A DNA stretch of 64,000 nt from positions 25,159,462 through 25,223,461 of the forward strand of contig OX352763.1 of the NCBI GenBank assembly GCA_947095585.1, written 5' to 3'. The DNA is from Nephrocerus scutellatus (Eukaryota > Arthropoda > Insecta > Diptera > Pipunculidae). A program made the translations under genes and the position numbers. Positions 43,361 to 55,790 of the stretch are shown here, in pieces (the first letter of the stretch is position 1; each line of letters opens with the position of its first letter). The notes beneath the pieces are model-generated. The model was given only the letters and a program-made list of their open reading frames with translations. It searched no databases and was not told the origin of the DNA.

Positions 43361-44783
43361 ATTGTTGTAGTCAGTTACTTGAAAAGTTGAAAAGTAGATA
43401 GAGTTACTACTAATGTGAATAAGAGTTATAAGTGAATAATAAGTAATCACCAGTGTAAATTTGTGAAATTTTAATTAATTAAAGCTATAATTAACCTAAA
43501 CGTGTTGTGTTTTTATTTGCAAACTCAATTACGAACTCTAGAAAGCCTAAATTTCTTAACACCATCATCATCTCCAACTCTCCCTCATCAATCGAAATTG
43601 TCATCAATGTTATGGTTAAGTTCCTGGATTTGAAGAGTCTTAACAGACTATAGTGAGCTTTGTTGGCTTTAAGCAACCTTACGCGTATTTCTGGTCCATG
43701 CTGTTATCGGCTGCCCGAGAAAGGCAAAGGATTGCACTACTTCAAATTCGCGCCCCACTTGATTGAGGAACCAATGTTAGATCTTCTGCTTGCTGAAGTG
43801 GCCGCCATGTTCTTTGGTTTGGTCGCATTTAGGATCAGCCCCAAATTTCGTGCCGCCCGAATGAAAGCTTCCTGTACAGCTCTTGGGTTTCTACCAACGA
43901 TGTCAATTGAGTCTGCGGAAGCCAGTATCTGAATGGACTTATAGAGGATTGTTCCTCTCGTCAGAATCTGCGTCAGAATCTCTGATCACTTTCTTCAACG
44001 ACGGGTTGAAGAAGACGCAGGCAAGCCCATCCCCTTTTCGGAGCCCGTTATATATGTTGAATGGACATTGCTCATAATCAACCTACATAGTTTATCAGTT
44101 TATTTGGGATGCCGAATTCTCTCATGCCTTTATAAAGTTCTACCCTGGCGGCTTTAAAGTCTTTAAAAAGATGGTGTAGTGATTTTTAAAACTCTAGACA
44201 TTTTTCCATCACCTGCCTAATGGTGTAAATCTGATCAGTTGTTATTTTGCCTGTGATGAAGCCACACTAGTATGGACCAATGATGACTTGAAGGAGATAG
44301 GAGAAATTCTTATACGCGGTACTCAACAACGTTATACCACGGTAATTGCTGCATGTTGTGAGCATTTATTTTGTATGGGGCAGAGGATACCTCTTCGCCA
44401 GTCTTCTGGCATCGCTTCTTACTCCCATACTTGCACTATTATAGTTCATGAATTGCTTGGTGTATTGCACTGTACTGCCTAGGATGGAGTCAGCGGTACT
44501 AATGACAGTAGTCTTAATACGTGGCCATTTCTCTTCTATTGTTGTAGTCAGTTACTTGAAAAGTTGAAAAGTAGATAGAGTTACTACTAATGTGAATAAG
44601 AGTTATAAGTGAATAATAAGTAATCACCAGTGTAAATTTGTGAAATTTTAATTAATTAAAGCTATAATTAACCTAAACGTGTTGTGTTTTTATTTGCAAA
44701 CTCAATTACGAACTCTAGAAAGCCTAAATTTCTTAACACCATCATCATCTCCAACTCTCCCTCATCAATCGAAATTGTCATCA
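42430..44783. repeat. Tandem duplication, two apparently identical 1177-bp units
   Basis: Unit 1 is 42430-43606 and unit 2 is 43607-44783. Each contains part of LINE B, the right part of the LTR and a short CACCATCATCATCTCCAACT flank. Translated frames are identical in both units. I saw no difference between the units, so the event is very recent or is an assembly artefact. Confidence 0.93.
43361..43561 (+). mobile_element. LTR fragment (right part)
   Basis: GTTGAAAAGTAGATAGAGTT, GAATAATAAGTAATCACCAG, AACGTGTTGTGTTTTTATTT and the end AAATTTCTTAACA match the LTRs at 16.0 and 59.0 kb. The stretch preserves the uninterrupted site into which a LINE inserted in the 59-kb copy. A second copy is carried by duplication unit 2 (44538-44738). 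Confidence 0.65.
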
Positions 44784-45050
44784 GTGACATACGCATCTTG
44801 ACTAATGTTCTAAAAATTCTGAATGGTAAAATATCAGCAGCTCTCCTAGCACTGCTTTAAGAGACTTGTCACGATCAAAATCGAAAACCTGGTATTTATT
44901 TAATACCAAACCGGTTTTCGGCACTGGGGAGCTAAAAAACGGCATCACCGGGTTCCGGGTTCTCGGTATTGATTGCGCTAACTAATACCCTAGGAGCTAT
45001 TGCATGATTCAAGGATTATTTTTATATTTTCCACACCCGTTAGATATAAC

Positions 45051-45209
45051 ATGTTTTTTTAAGAGGTTGCCGATTTTTTTTTTGAATAAAACACATATAA
45101 AATTATGAAATGACCAAAATTTTTTTTTATTTGGTAGATAATTTTTTGGCATTTAACATTTAAACACAATTTCTGGCATATGGCTCCCACGACTATTTTT
45201 CACAAATGT

Positions 45210-45246
<37 letters not shown>

Positions 45247-45359
45247 CATAATGATTTGCCAAACAATACTGAGTAGAAATGCCACTTTGAGCTGTCAAAA
45301 CAACTGTCATAAAATAAAACGACATCTATCGGAAAAACAAACCTCCCAAAAAAACACCC
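45051..45359 (-). mobile_element. Second deletion derivative of the mariner-type element
   Basis: Same ends, same leader, same retained transposase tail and same two junctions as the copy at 6523-6843, with a 35-base T run in place of 45. The left inverted repeat has decayed (ATGTTTTTTTAAGAGG). Confidence 0.85.
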
Positions 45360-46190
45360 TTTATAATTAATACAAATGTTTTTAAGAGTTGATAGCACGC
45401 ACATATTACATCTCTTATGTTAATACTCGCACGATTCGAATAGGTACCCACATGAAGAAAAAATTCCTAAAATCTGAATCAACACACATCCACTAGAAAA
45501 CTGAAAAAAAAAATTAAAACCAAGGATAAACATATCCCAAGGGCTGTTCTAAAATAGTTGCCTTGTTTCCGTTGAACATGTAATGATGATGGAACATTAT
45601 GCTGATTTGTAAACATTTCAACTGTTAGCGCAGCTTAACCTTCATGCTTTGGCAAAGGTACTTATTCTGTTCTATTCAATGCGACACCTACTGGCATCGT
45701 CCTTTCATTTGATTGTTGATCTCAATGATGAAAGCTCACATCAAAAGTCTCCGTCCGCATCATGTAAACATCCTTACTCGCGTATCCTGGCACCATGCAA
45801 ATGAATAAATATAATTCCGGATTGCTGCTGCTAGCTGGTTTTGGTTTTATAATTTTCCCCAGAGAGCTGCCACTCAGTCAAAGTCAGCGAGTGTCAGTGT
45901 TAGTCAGTTAGTCGTTTGGACGGTTGGTCGCACGGACGCTTTCAGTTACTCGTATCCTCAAAGACACATGTTACACCCACGCATGTATTACTAGAGCACC
46001 TTTTTGTCTGTTTCAGTTGAAGAACGGTGAAGGGTGAGGGTTAATGAATTGCTTTTCCTACATTGCAATGATGTTCACAGCTTTCATTTCACCCTCGCAT
46101 TAAAGTCCACAGACACAGCTTGACTGTAAAAACTTTTACGCAAACTTACATCCTGTTTTGTGTAAATACACAGATCGCATTTGCCTCACA
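45360..46190. other. No gene; cluster of initiator-like TCAGT motifs near 45874-45909
   Basis: Between 45874 and 45909 the plus strand has TCAGTC, TCAGCG, TCAGTG and TCAGTT, followed by GGACGG (45918) and CGGACGC (45933-45939). This resembles arthropod Inr elements with a DPE-like GGACG, but spacing from the last Inr is one base off the usual position and no exon is visible downstream. It is a weak core-promoter suggestion only. Confidence 0.2.
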
Positions 46191-46191
46191 G

Positions 46192-46532
46192 GGTGTTTAT
46201 GGGAGTTTTGAGACTCGTTCAATTGAAGTAATAAGATAAACATCTATCTCTAATGTGGACATCATTTATCGGGGATTCGCTGGTACTTTTTAAGCGGACC
46301 TTCACACTTTCGGGTTAAACTTAATATTATAATCTTTATTTGCCTATAGTAGGCTGGTGATTTACAAGTGATCCTTCACACTCGTAGATTAAATTTGTTC
46401 CACTTTTCCTACAGTGCGCTCAGCGCTGGTACTTTTTAAGCGGACCTTCATACTCTGGAGCCGATGGGCGTAACCAGACTAAAAAGGCCTTGGAGCGCAA
46501 CGGTCTGTCGCGCCAAACATTATTATTATTAA
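46192..46532. repeat. Composite of repeat fragments (inverted-repeat arm, 146-bp duplication, SINE tail)
   Basis: 46192-46275 contains CTATCTCTAATGTGGACATC and ATTTATCGGGGATTC, a piece of the arm of the element at 18886-19403. GCTGGTACTTTTTAAGCGG occurs at 46279 and 46425, giving a 146-bp direct repeat. The right end (AGCGCAACGGTCTGTCGCG, then ATTATTATT) is the plus-strand tail of the SINE-like family. Confidence 0.6.
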
Positions 46533-46614
46533 TCCTCAGAATAATGCACTGAATGAACGACATGACAATTATTCCAATGATCACGGAACAGAAACATGAG
46601 CAGAACGCACCAAC

Positions 46615-47190
46615 CTACGAGTGTAAAAGAGAATAAGAAATAGTCAATAGACTGGCCTGTGTTTTAATAACAGGGGCCATGCGGACCTGGCCGAAAGTTG
46701 GTATATTGCCGCTAATTGGACTACTTCTAACACATATAGTAATGACAAGGAAATTAAAGAAGAATAAGCTACGTTTGAGCATGGTAGTCGATATCACGGA
46801 CTCAAAGACAAAAAAAAGTGAATGTACTTGACAGTCCTCTAGCAAAAATGACATGTGTTAAAATGGTGCGAAAGTTTGACTAGACAAGAAAATCTTTGGA
46901 TCAAATTGAGCACCAAGAAGGAGTACAACTGTGACACTGAATACCAAATGCATCAGGGGTCCGTTAACTGGTATACAGATGGATCAATAAAAGTAGGACG
47001 CTCTCGTACACTACATGGTATTTAGAGATGCGATAGTTCCCGAGCATAATCCAAGCAGGAGTGCATGACATAGAAATATGTGCTCACTTCAATCAGGAAA
47101 AGGAAGTTATCAGGTAGAGAATTGCCATCATATCGGACAAACAAGTAGCAGTAAGCATTCTGTTTTGTTTTGACGTAGTGAGGGACTCGG
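46615..47190 (+). mobile_element. LINE family C fragment (thumb to RNase H)
   Basis: Frame-shifted plus-strand translations include RLACVLITGAMRTWPKVG, KKNKLRLSMVVDITDSK and the RNase H start region (GPLTGIQMDQ for WYTDGS), then a degraded FQAEVHAIE block near 47050. Each block aligns in order with 7540-8040 of the longer copy. Confidence 0.7.
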
Positions 47191-48825
47191 CCATAATACA
47201 TATTTGGTAAGGACACTCCTTCAGAGATCAATCACGTTTTCTTGGCGGTAAGAATTTTCAATTAAATAGTAAAGCTCTCTCTCTCTCAAATACCCTGTAT
47301 TAGACCTTAATTATAAAAGTTCTGCTTGGTGGCGTTAAAGTATGAACTCTATCGAAGGCGATTGTAGATTGGTCGTTTGATTCGTCGAAAGGTTTTTATT
47401 GGCATTTTTGATGACGGGCCTTAAAAAAGAACCTTAAACGACAAACTGTTAAGCTAAAGTTTATTCTGTAGAGATCTTTACTGGCGAGTAGATAACCAGG
47501 TTTACTCAGTATTCTCAGAAACGATTTTCACTTAAATTATTAAAAAGAAACAGACAATAAAAGCTTGTTTTTATAATGTACACACGCTCCGACATCAGTT
47601 TACCCATAAGCCCCTGGTGGAATGTATAGTCAAGCGAAAGAGGTATACAAAGGGAATGTGTATTTGTTTTCCTGAGCTCAGCATTTCATATTAATATGAT
47701 TTAAAGTCAGGATACTCATTCGCGTGAACAAATTATTAAACTAAAAGGGGTTGTTGCTGCCTTAAATAAAATTCAACTTGAAGCACTTAATAAGGAATCA
47801 AGTGCCTTCCAAATCTTTGATTTCCGAATATTACGAATACTGTCGGGAGTTTTGTCTTTCTGACATCGATTCTAAAGCCACCAATGAATTAATCAATCAA
47901 AATTATGGCTTAGTAAGAAAAAACGATTTCCATTAATATTTAAATCGAGACGAATTAAAAAACTTCATTAAAACCGTTGCCGAACAAAGTTTTCAAGGAT
48001 ATAGAAAAAAAAAGTCGAACACAATTCTGTGGGAACTAAACGTAGCGGTACGTAAAGATACTCAACAGATAAAGCAAAGCACCATTAAAGTCTGCTAAAG
48101 CATCGCTAATTCAAGCACCAAAGTGGTAGCTGATGTTGCTAAAATTGGTTGAAAGCAAATGAAGGACTTTTTCACTGTTAATTAATTGAAAATGAAAACT
48201 GCGGAAATTCCATAACGAAATTACTTGCAAGGACGATGAGTTCGACATAAAGTTACAAATTGCTATGAAGTTCACTTTTTTTTTGCCCTCCTTAACGAGC
48301 TGCATTTGGGCTTTGAATTCATCTCAAAGTGGAGTTTTTTTTTTGTATCTGAACTCACATACGAACGAGCTTCTCTACATATCTCCTTAATTCAATAACT
48401 CCTTCCAACATACGCACAGTTCAACCCTTGAATTTGGTTTCCATTAAAATGTTTTAAAGAGTTACGTTAAGTACTCGAAATCGGTTGAAATTACGAGAGA
48501 AATCACAATGTTCTTTAGCCAGTTAGACGGTTGACTTAATTCTATTAAGTACGAGTACTTTGCATTGCACATCAGTTATGATGATTGATTTATTGAACAA
48601 ATTAATTTGCATTTGCAGTTTGCTGGATGAATTTTAATTGAATTTACATATTTGCACATAACTCTGAGCTTGGGAGCAGTTTAGGGAATTTCAATTTTAC
48701 GCTTTCAGCTATCAAATCCAGCTCTATACTACTTCGAATCAATGCAAGTTATTTCCAATAATGTAAAAATCCAAATTTAGTTAAACAACTTTTGCATAAC
48801 AAACAGAAGGCACTCGTATAATTAT
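47191..48825. other. No gene recognised
   Basis: AT-rich with a short (CT)n near 47276-47288. A stretch at 47700-48110 reads partly open (EQIIKLKGVVAALNKIQLEA and nearby) and might be an old coding relic, but I cannot identify it. Confidence 0.3.
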
Positions 48826-48829
48826 CCAT

Positions 48830-49460
48830 TATTTTGTGGATATTTGTTTTAGAACAGAAATTCGTTAAGCGAATTAAAAAGAATGCCTCGTCGTCTACTC
48901 AAACGCTTATTCACGATCACATTACAGCCGTGAGCTCCGTAGACAGGCCAATCTGCTTGCTTCACATTTTTCAGCTAGCTCCACGCTATAAGATGGTGCA
49001 TTGCCCCCGTAAGGGTCGAATCCTGTATAAGAAGGGTTTAATTTCGTAGCTAGAGTACAACTTTGACAAATCTTTTTATACAGGCAATTGTTAAATGCCT
49101 ACATGGCAATTATGAAACATAAAATGAATAAACAGTACTATCACATATGTGGCTTTGCCAAGACACATAAACCAACCATTTCGTCAGTTTTTATATTTTA
49201 CCTATTCTGTCGAAGTCTTTCCAAAGAGTTGGAAAACAGCCTTGCTTCACCCTACACATAAAAGAGGCCTACATCGGCCTATAAGCCTAGTATTCTTCCC
49301 TTCCAAAATTATAAAAACGCTTATAAACCGTAAGCTTGAGCAATACTTAGCGATCTTTAGCGACCAGCAGTATGGTTTTCAAAGGCAACGGTCTATTGGT
49401 GATCTAATGGCATACCTCATCGAGACCCTAGCCCACGTGGCTGATACTGCGACCTAATAA
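48830..49460 (+). mobile_element. LINE family A fragment (RT N-terminal half)
   Basis: FVKRIKKNASSSTQTLIHDH, then HRPISLVFFPSKIIKTLINR, FSDQQYGFQRQRSIGDLMAY. These are the same blocks in the same order as 2990-3520. The piece is truncated at both ends and contains an unrelated-looking stretch near 49060-49140. Confidence 0.75.
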
Positions 49461-49461
49461 G

Positions 49462-50345
49462 ATCTATTGTATCTCAGGGTGTAATTAGTGTTAATCCCCT
49501 TAAATCCCTAATGAACGATAGCACATCCTTAGTTGCGGAATTTTTCAACTGCGCCCTCGAGAATATTTCCTTGTGAAAGATGCGTCTCCTCATCCAAAGT
49601 AATGCTGGACATTCACAGAGAATGTGCTCGGATGATTCTTTATCCTCCGAGCAGAACCTACATTCTGTCTCTGAGTCCACACCAATTTTGTTAAAGTGAA
49701 GTCGCAAGCCACAATAACCTGTTAGAAAGCTTACTAACCCCATAATGCTATCCCAATTAAAATTAAGGATTTCCTTGTAGTAAAAGGGCCTGATGTTTGG
49801 ATTGCCTAAGCCCCACTTTCCCAGTGCGCCAGACGAAGTTTATGTTCCCAACCATTTATCAGTGCTGTGGAGGCAGCCCAATTGACACCACAGTAGGGAT
49901 CAGGTCCTATGAACGCAGATCTCGAGACAGCGCTAGCTAGTTCATCTGAAGATTCGTTGCCTGCAATTCCGTGATGACCAGGTACCCAACCGAGTGTGAC
50001 TTTGTTGTGTCTGGCTAGAGATTGCAGTGCATCGTTGTTGGACGATAATGCTTTAAATTACTCCGTCTGACTATCTGAAAAGATATAAATATTAGCACCC
50101 ATTATACCTTTACTAAGGTTTAGCCTAGCTCCAACTCTAGATTCCATCTTCGATCCACGGAACACCACTAGACATTGTACGGTCCAATATTGCTACCTCA
50201 AATAACCTGCCGAAACAGTATTCCCTGACCATAATGTCGGGGATAGTGCAGAACATGTCTCTTTCAGGAATTGAGTCAAGAATTTTCAGGTGTCCCACTT
50301 GGTCTAGCTGCAGCTTAATAGCGCATGGCCCTTATCCATTGATTA
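49462..50345 (-). mobile_element. 3' part of an RNase H-bearing LINE (family F), with Cys/His tail
   Basis: The minus strand reads, in order, IYIFSDSQTE, VTLGWVPGHHGIAGNESSDE (RNase H), FIGPDPYCGVNWAAS, then GLRLHFNKIGVDSETECRFC, SSEHILCECPALLWMRRRIF and KDVLSFIRDLRGL. The C-terminal CxxC...H...C pattern is the zinc-binding tail of I/R1-type LINEs. Some stops are present (for example after DSQTE). The upstream RT is not recognised beyond 50345. Confidence 0.75.
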
Positions 50346-50690
50346 GTTGAGTCTTCGATACCTCTGCTACTAATTGATCTCGCTATTGAGTCGTAGCGTT
50401 ATTGTTATTGAATGTTATCAATGTGAATGAATGCACACAGTGCCACTTCGTTGGACGAAAACTTCTTTCTATCTTTTTTACAAGAAAGTAAAGGGCACCT
50501 TCTGTGCTTTTATATGGGTGTACTCCAACCCATCCGCAATTTTCTCTTCTCAACTCGATCCCACAAGTCTTCAATTGCCCATCTTCTGGCGCATTCAACA
50601 TGTTATATGCAACATGCATCATGGAATGATCCCGCCGGATTCGCCCGCATTTTTATGATCTGCAGGGCTAAGTGTCGGCCACACCCCAGT
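50346..50690. other. No gene recognised
   Basis: A 345-bp gap between two minus-strand LINE fragments. Overlapping frames on both strands (50383-50717) show no known motif. Confidence 0.3.
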
Positions 50691-50691
50691 C

Positions 50692-51885
50692 CAGCCACTA
50701 GTATATTTTTTTATTGAATCGCCTTCTGTCTACCCTGTCTCTTTCAGGCACGCTACGACAGTATCTCCAGATAATATTTCCATCCCCATTAAGCAATGAG
50801 GAATGCCGGATTCTTTTGTCTGTTGCCTTTCTAGCAACATGGTATATAACAGGTACGTTGCACGAGTCTGACAAGAGGCCCAATGCGTCCAGATATAGGA
50901 ATGTCTCAGTATCAGTATAACTCCACTCTCCAATGTATTTCTGAAATACCCTGGATTAGGATAGAATGCTCCCGCAATTAAGTCATTTACGATATAGGCT
51001 GACCGAGCGAAATGGTTCCTAGTAAGATCAAGAATGACATTGTCAATTCTTGATACTCCGGATGAATCCAGGAGTTTTTTGTTCGACAAATAATGCCTAT
51101 ACTCAGAATGTTTGCTCCAGTACATATGCGCATACATGCTCTAAGACATTTCCTCTCAAAGGAAGTTTTTCCATATACGATGGGCTGATGTTCCACCATA
51201 TTGGACACGCGTACGTAAGAATTGGTCGAATGAATGCCTGGTAGTAAACAATCTTCACGTCACTTCTCAGATATCGTGAAAGAAAAAGCTTTTTGAGCGA
51301 CATAAATGCCGCCCTAGCTTTTTCCAAAGCGATATTTACATGTTCATTGTAGTAAATAAATTTATCCAGATGAACACCCAAATAGTGCACCTGTTATACG
51401 AAAATTCTTCCAATTACGTCGTAGATCGTGATTTCCTCGCCTAAGAGAGGGGCGAAACAGTATAATTTCGCATTTTGAATAGCTTATATTAAGTTTCCAT
51501 GTTTCGCAGTATGTCCGAAATTCGTCGAATTTGCTTTGCAGCTTTCTTTGAATCTTTTCAATTTTTGAGCCGTTGGCATAGAGTACAATATCGTCAGCGT
51601 AAGCAAGTGACGCATCCATATCCCTAAGTACTTCGGAAATATATATGTTGAACAGGATTGGTGCCGTTACTGTACCTTGTGGCAGACCATTAGCGATATT
51701 GAATGTATTATTCGTCGTATTTTCTCTATTCGTTACGATAAATTTCCTTCCATATATCATTGATATAATCATTTTGGTTAAATGATTTGGGAACCCATAT
51801 CGTATAATTTTATAAACCAGCGCGTCGGTCTAAACCGTGCCGAAGGCTTTTTCGATGTCCGCATTAGACAGGCGGCCGTATTCCT
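50692..51885 (-). mobile_element. Jockey-type LINE 3' half with intact YADD box
   Basis: From right to left on the minus strand: LSNADIEKAFGTV-like palm start, IRYGFPNHLTKMIISMIYGR, IANGLPQGTVTAPILFNIYI, DASLAYADDIVLYANGSKIE (51590-51660), YCETWKLNISYSKCEIILF, HYLGVHLDKFIYYNEHVNIA, YQAFIRPILTYACPIWWNIS and a C-terminal region ending YCRSVPERDRVDRRRFNKKI. The catalytic YADD is intact, and the C-terminus runs to the presumed 3' end near 50692. A few frameshifts (for example near 51370 and 51120) break it. This is the best-preserved RT of its family in the window. Confidence 0.85.
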
Positions 51886-54055
51886 ATTATCCTTAAATTC
51901 CTAACGCCCACGATGTGCTAAGCATTTTAAAGGTGCGTCTATACATTATAAAAAGACATGGACAGTATCGTATCAAGAGTATTTGGAATCTAAATGTTTT
52001 GGGACGTGCCTGGAATCGAACTTGATGTCTGTCTTCACACCGAGACTGATAGCACTTGATGCCATAGCCAAACTCTATCAAATATTTTAGAAATATCAAA
52101 AGAGAGCACATTAAGGCAAATAATATCCTTTGGAATGTTTTAATGTCGTAAATTTTAATTTCCCTCTTGAAACTTTTATCTTGAATCCAGCACACCGGTA
52201 CGATTCTATATTTTTAATTGCCGCTAACATCATTCGTAATTGTGTTGCGCTTCTAAGAAATCTTAAATTTTTCGCTAATGACGAAAATGTTCTTCAAAAG
52301 ACTTTACTTTGCCTTTTCAAGGAGTTGCAAGACCAAGGTCTTTACTCAAGAAAAAGAAATCATTAATGTTTTGTTCGCATCGGTTTAGTTGAAATGTGTA
52401 TCTATGAGATCGTTGGTAAATACGTCGCTCCTCGACAACAATAATAAATGAGAAGAAAAACGTAAGTATTTCAGATAAACTCAGCGAACTCATTAAATGT
52501 TTGCAATAAATGGTTCAAATTGGTATTTAGATGGAAAAAAAGGAAATGTCAGCAACATCAAATGATATCGCGCGAGCGTTTTCTGTGTTGCCCCATCAGA
52601 GAGATTTCAATGCTTGTTGCAGAGGCGTAAATAATTGTGTTCCAGTTAATGGATACTAAAGACAAATTAGGTGTTTTATCATTAAAGTTATATAATATTT
52701 TTTCAGAATCTTCCATATCTCCACATTCGTCATGAAAATTGCCATCGTTCGGTTTTTAAAAATACAATAATTTCCCAAATGAATAAAATGATAAAATGTC
52801 AAAAGAAAGTTTGTTGTGTTGTTGTTGCAAACTTATTTCCAGCTGCTTATGTTATTTGCATAAATTTAATTTTAAATAAAAATATTTTGACGACCCCGAT
52901 CCCGACCACGTCTTACCACATAGTTTGCTTTCACCGTGCCAACCAAAATGCAAGAATTTATTTACAATTTACAATTTTGCTGTCGAAATGCTATAAAAGA
53001 AAAGTTTCTCTCTCCTTGGTCGGTCCTTGGTTCAAACTGTCTTCACTGATATTCTCATCTTTTGTAAAATTCAAAAAGCAGGTCCTTCTCATTGTATGTC
53101 CGACCTAGAAAACAAAAACGAAGGCAGCTGGCGAAGAAAAACCAAAATGCAAATAATTTTGGTCTGCTGCAGGGAGGACATGAAAATTTATTATTTTTCC
53201 TCTTCCGTTCTTTCAGTCCTCGACAATTTTATACCACATGTAAGTAAAGGACATTCCACTTTTGTTCCATTTTACATATAAGGTGGCTTTCATTACGCGA
53301 ATATTGAATCGGCTGGTATAGATGCACCGATATAGATGCACTTTGCCAACGAAATAGTACCCAAGCTACATATACATATATGCAACTAACTCTGTTTTTA
53401 TTACTTAGTGTTGTGCACGTCTTGTCGTTCCGGCCCTACTTAAACCAAAACTTTCAAAATGCCAAGCGTTCGAAAGAAAAATTCAACATCAATTGCTGCA
53501 AATGTTACATCTTCAGACCAAAAATTTCACTCATGATGTCCTTCGGCCGGGAGTATGTATGGTTGCTGTAATGTTTCTTTCCAATCATATTTATCGCTGT
53601 GACACTTTTGGTATTTATGTTATTGTTCACACTAAATAATAGAGCTTATAATAGGAGTGGAATCGTGTTAACACCTGAGGACCCAAAGGCATGAAACTTT
53701 ATACAATAACAGCGCAATAATTTTACCGTATCGTATATACATCTCGATTAATTATTTTTGAAATTTACATTCCAGTTGATTGCTTCATGTTAGTGAAACG
53801 CTGACTAGAGTGGAAGCGAAAAAGCATTCCTGTTATGTATAATATGTACATATTCGTATATTACTACGCTTATCCCCAGATAAGCTCCAAACTTTGTTCT
53901 ATTCCCTATTTCAAGTAATGCGCTACAAAAATAAATATTTTGAGTTTCAGTCTGTCCTAGATACAAGTAGAAACCGTTCGTGTATGATCTAACAAAATTT
54001 GATTTGCCTTAAATGAATGCTTGGGCATGGTATTTAATTTTTTGTCAATTGTCTT
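51886..54055. other. No gene recognised
   Basis: AT-rich sequence. The frame 52130-52366 (78 codons, FPLETFILNPAHRYDSIFLI and onwards) is the most protein-like but has no domain I recognise and no splice context I could support. Confidence 0.3.
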
Positions 54056-54059
54056 TTAA

Positions 54060-54530
54060 CGGAAATATTTTTCAATTTAGTATTAAAAGTTTGAGAACGA
54101 CTGAAAGAGTTGGCGTCATTGTGAATCTGTTATCATTCAGAAGTTTGAGAATCACTATCATTCAATTAATATATTGATGATATTTCAAAGTATGAGAATC
54201 ATTGACAGAACCATTGTAGATTATGTCTGTTATTCAAAAGTTTGGGAATCACTATCATTCAATTAGTATACTGATGATACTTAAAAGTTTGAAAGAGTTG
54301 GTGCCATTGTGGATTATGTCCCTGTTATCATTCAAAACTTTGAGCATCACTATATCATTCAATTTGTATATTGATGATATTTCAACGTATGATAATTCAA
54401 CAGTTTGAGAATCACTATTACTCAATTAGTAGCAATATACTGATGATGATGATATTTCAAAGTTTGAGAACGACAGATGACAGAGTAAGCAAGTGACATG
54501 GGCAATTTGTGTATTCGATATTAATATGAA
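54060..54530. repeat. Degenerate tandem repeat of about 100-120 bp
   Basis: Repeated phrases GTTTGAGAATCACTATCATT, CAATTAGTATACTGATGATA and GAAAGAGTTGGTGCCATTGT occur four times with variation. Related sequence in inverse orientation is at 24500-24700 beside the 91-bp satellite. Confidence 0.75.
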
Positions 54531-54714
54531 AAACCGCAGGGTTCCTTAGTGCGACCAATAACTTTTAGTGCTGTATTCATGTAAGGTTGCTTAAAGACAG
54601 AAAATTAGATAGATAGAGTGGCAGGTAGATTGCTAGGTAGATTGATCTTACGTGAAATTTTCCGCTAACGATAGAGTGCCCCATTTAGATCCCACTAACC
54701 TTGTGTGTGAGATC

Positions 54715-55790
54715 GCTCTCATCTGTATATGATTTTATTGTAGATTTTAAACGCGTTTTTGATAGCGTGGACCGAAACGTGATGTAGCAGATTTTGTCTA
54801 GCTATGGTGTTCCGGAAAAATTCATTAACATCATTAAGGAGCTGTACCGCGCCTCAACATGCCGCGTCATTCATAGCGGTCATCTTGGCTCACCTTTTAA
54901 CATCTACTCGGGAGTCAAGCAAGGTTGCATTCTCTTACCATTGCTTTTCACAATTGTCATCGACTGGGTGATGAAAATAGTAACCCGGACTTCATCGGAT
55001 TTGCCAGGGAATGTTTTTCACCGCCTTGAAGACCTATACTGATGATATATGTCTCCTATCACAATCGCTAGGTGACATGGAGCGAAAATTAAACTCACTA
55101 GAACTCCACACTGACAAAGTCTAAAAAACAAAACTACTTCCCGTTAACCCTAGTGGAACATGTGATCTCTCGATTGACGGACATCAGATAGAGGAAGTCG
55201 ATAAGTTTTGTTGTTTGGGCACCTGGATGTCAAAAAATGGTGGTGCTGACTCGGATGTGTGCTCTCGTGTAAACAAGGTGCGACACTCCTATAGTATGCT
55301 AAATAATATCTGTAACTCCTCGCAAATCTCCCAGAATCTGAAGCTAACTATCTTCAGATCTAACGTTCTCTCAGTACTCTTGTATGGCTGCAAGACGTGG
55401 AAAGTCACAGAGTCAATTGCGACACGCCTCCAAGTCTTCGTCAACAAGTGCTTAAGGATGATACTGAGAATAAGATGGCCGGACACTATCACCAATCAAG
55501 ACGACTTGTGGAGAGTAACGCATCAGGAAGCAATCACGATCACCATCAGATAACGAAAATGGAGCTAGATCGGCCACATTTTTAGAAAGCCAGCGGACGA
55601 TATTACGAAAATAGCGCTCGACTGGAACCCACAAGGAAGCCGCCGAGTTGGCCGTCCTAGCAAGACATGGAAAAGGACAATAGAAGAGGAAGCAAGATCC
55701 CAGGGGACAGAGTGGCGACTCTTGCAGGGATAGTCAATGAGAGTTTCTTTGCTCGCTTTCAAATCATGCAAATTCCAATTAACCTCTATC
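54715..55790 (+). mobile_element. LINE family E (RTE-like) RT and C-terminal region
   Basis: Across frames: IVDFKRVFDSVDRNVM (palm), IIKELYRASTCRVIHSGHLG, IYSGVKQGCILLPLLFTIVI, EDLY then a frame change into DDICLLSQS (YADD-equivalent near 55035, YTDD), LGTWMSKNGGADSDVCSRVN, LTIFRSNVLSVLLYGCKTWK, and a C-terminus WIGHIFRKPADDITK with RVGRPSKTWKRTIEEEARSQ. About eight changes break the frame. It is a sister copy of 59216-60663. Confidence 0.8.

Noticed and set aside
45874..45940. Core promoter (Inr cluster plus DPE-like GGACG)
   Set aside because: Motifs are short and common, spacing is imperfect and no downstream exon is seen. It is kept only as a note in the gap entry.
52130..52366. 78-codon plus-strand ORF as a possible exon
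   Set aside because: It is protein-like but has no recognised family, and no supported acceptor or donor.
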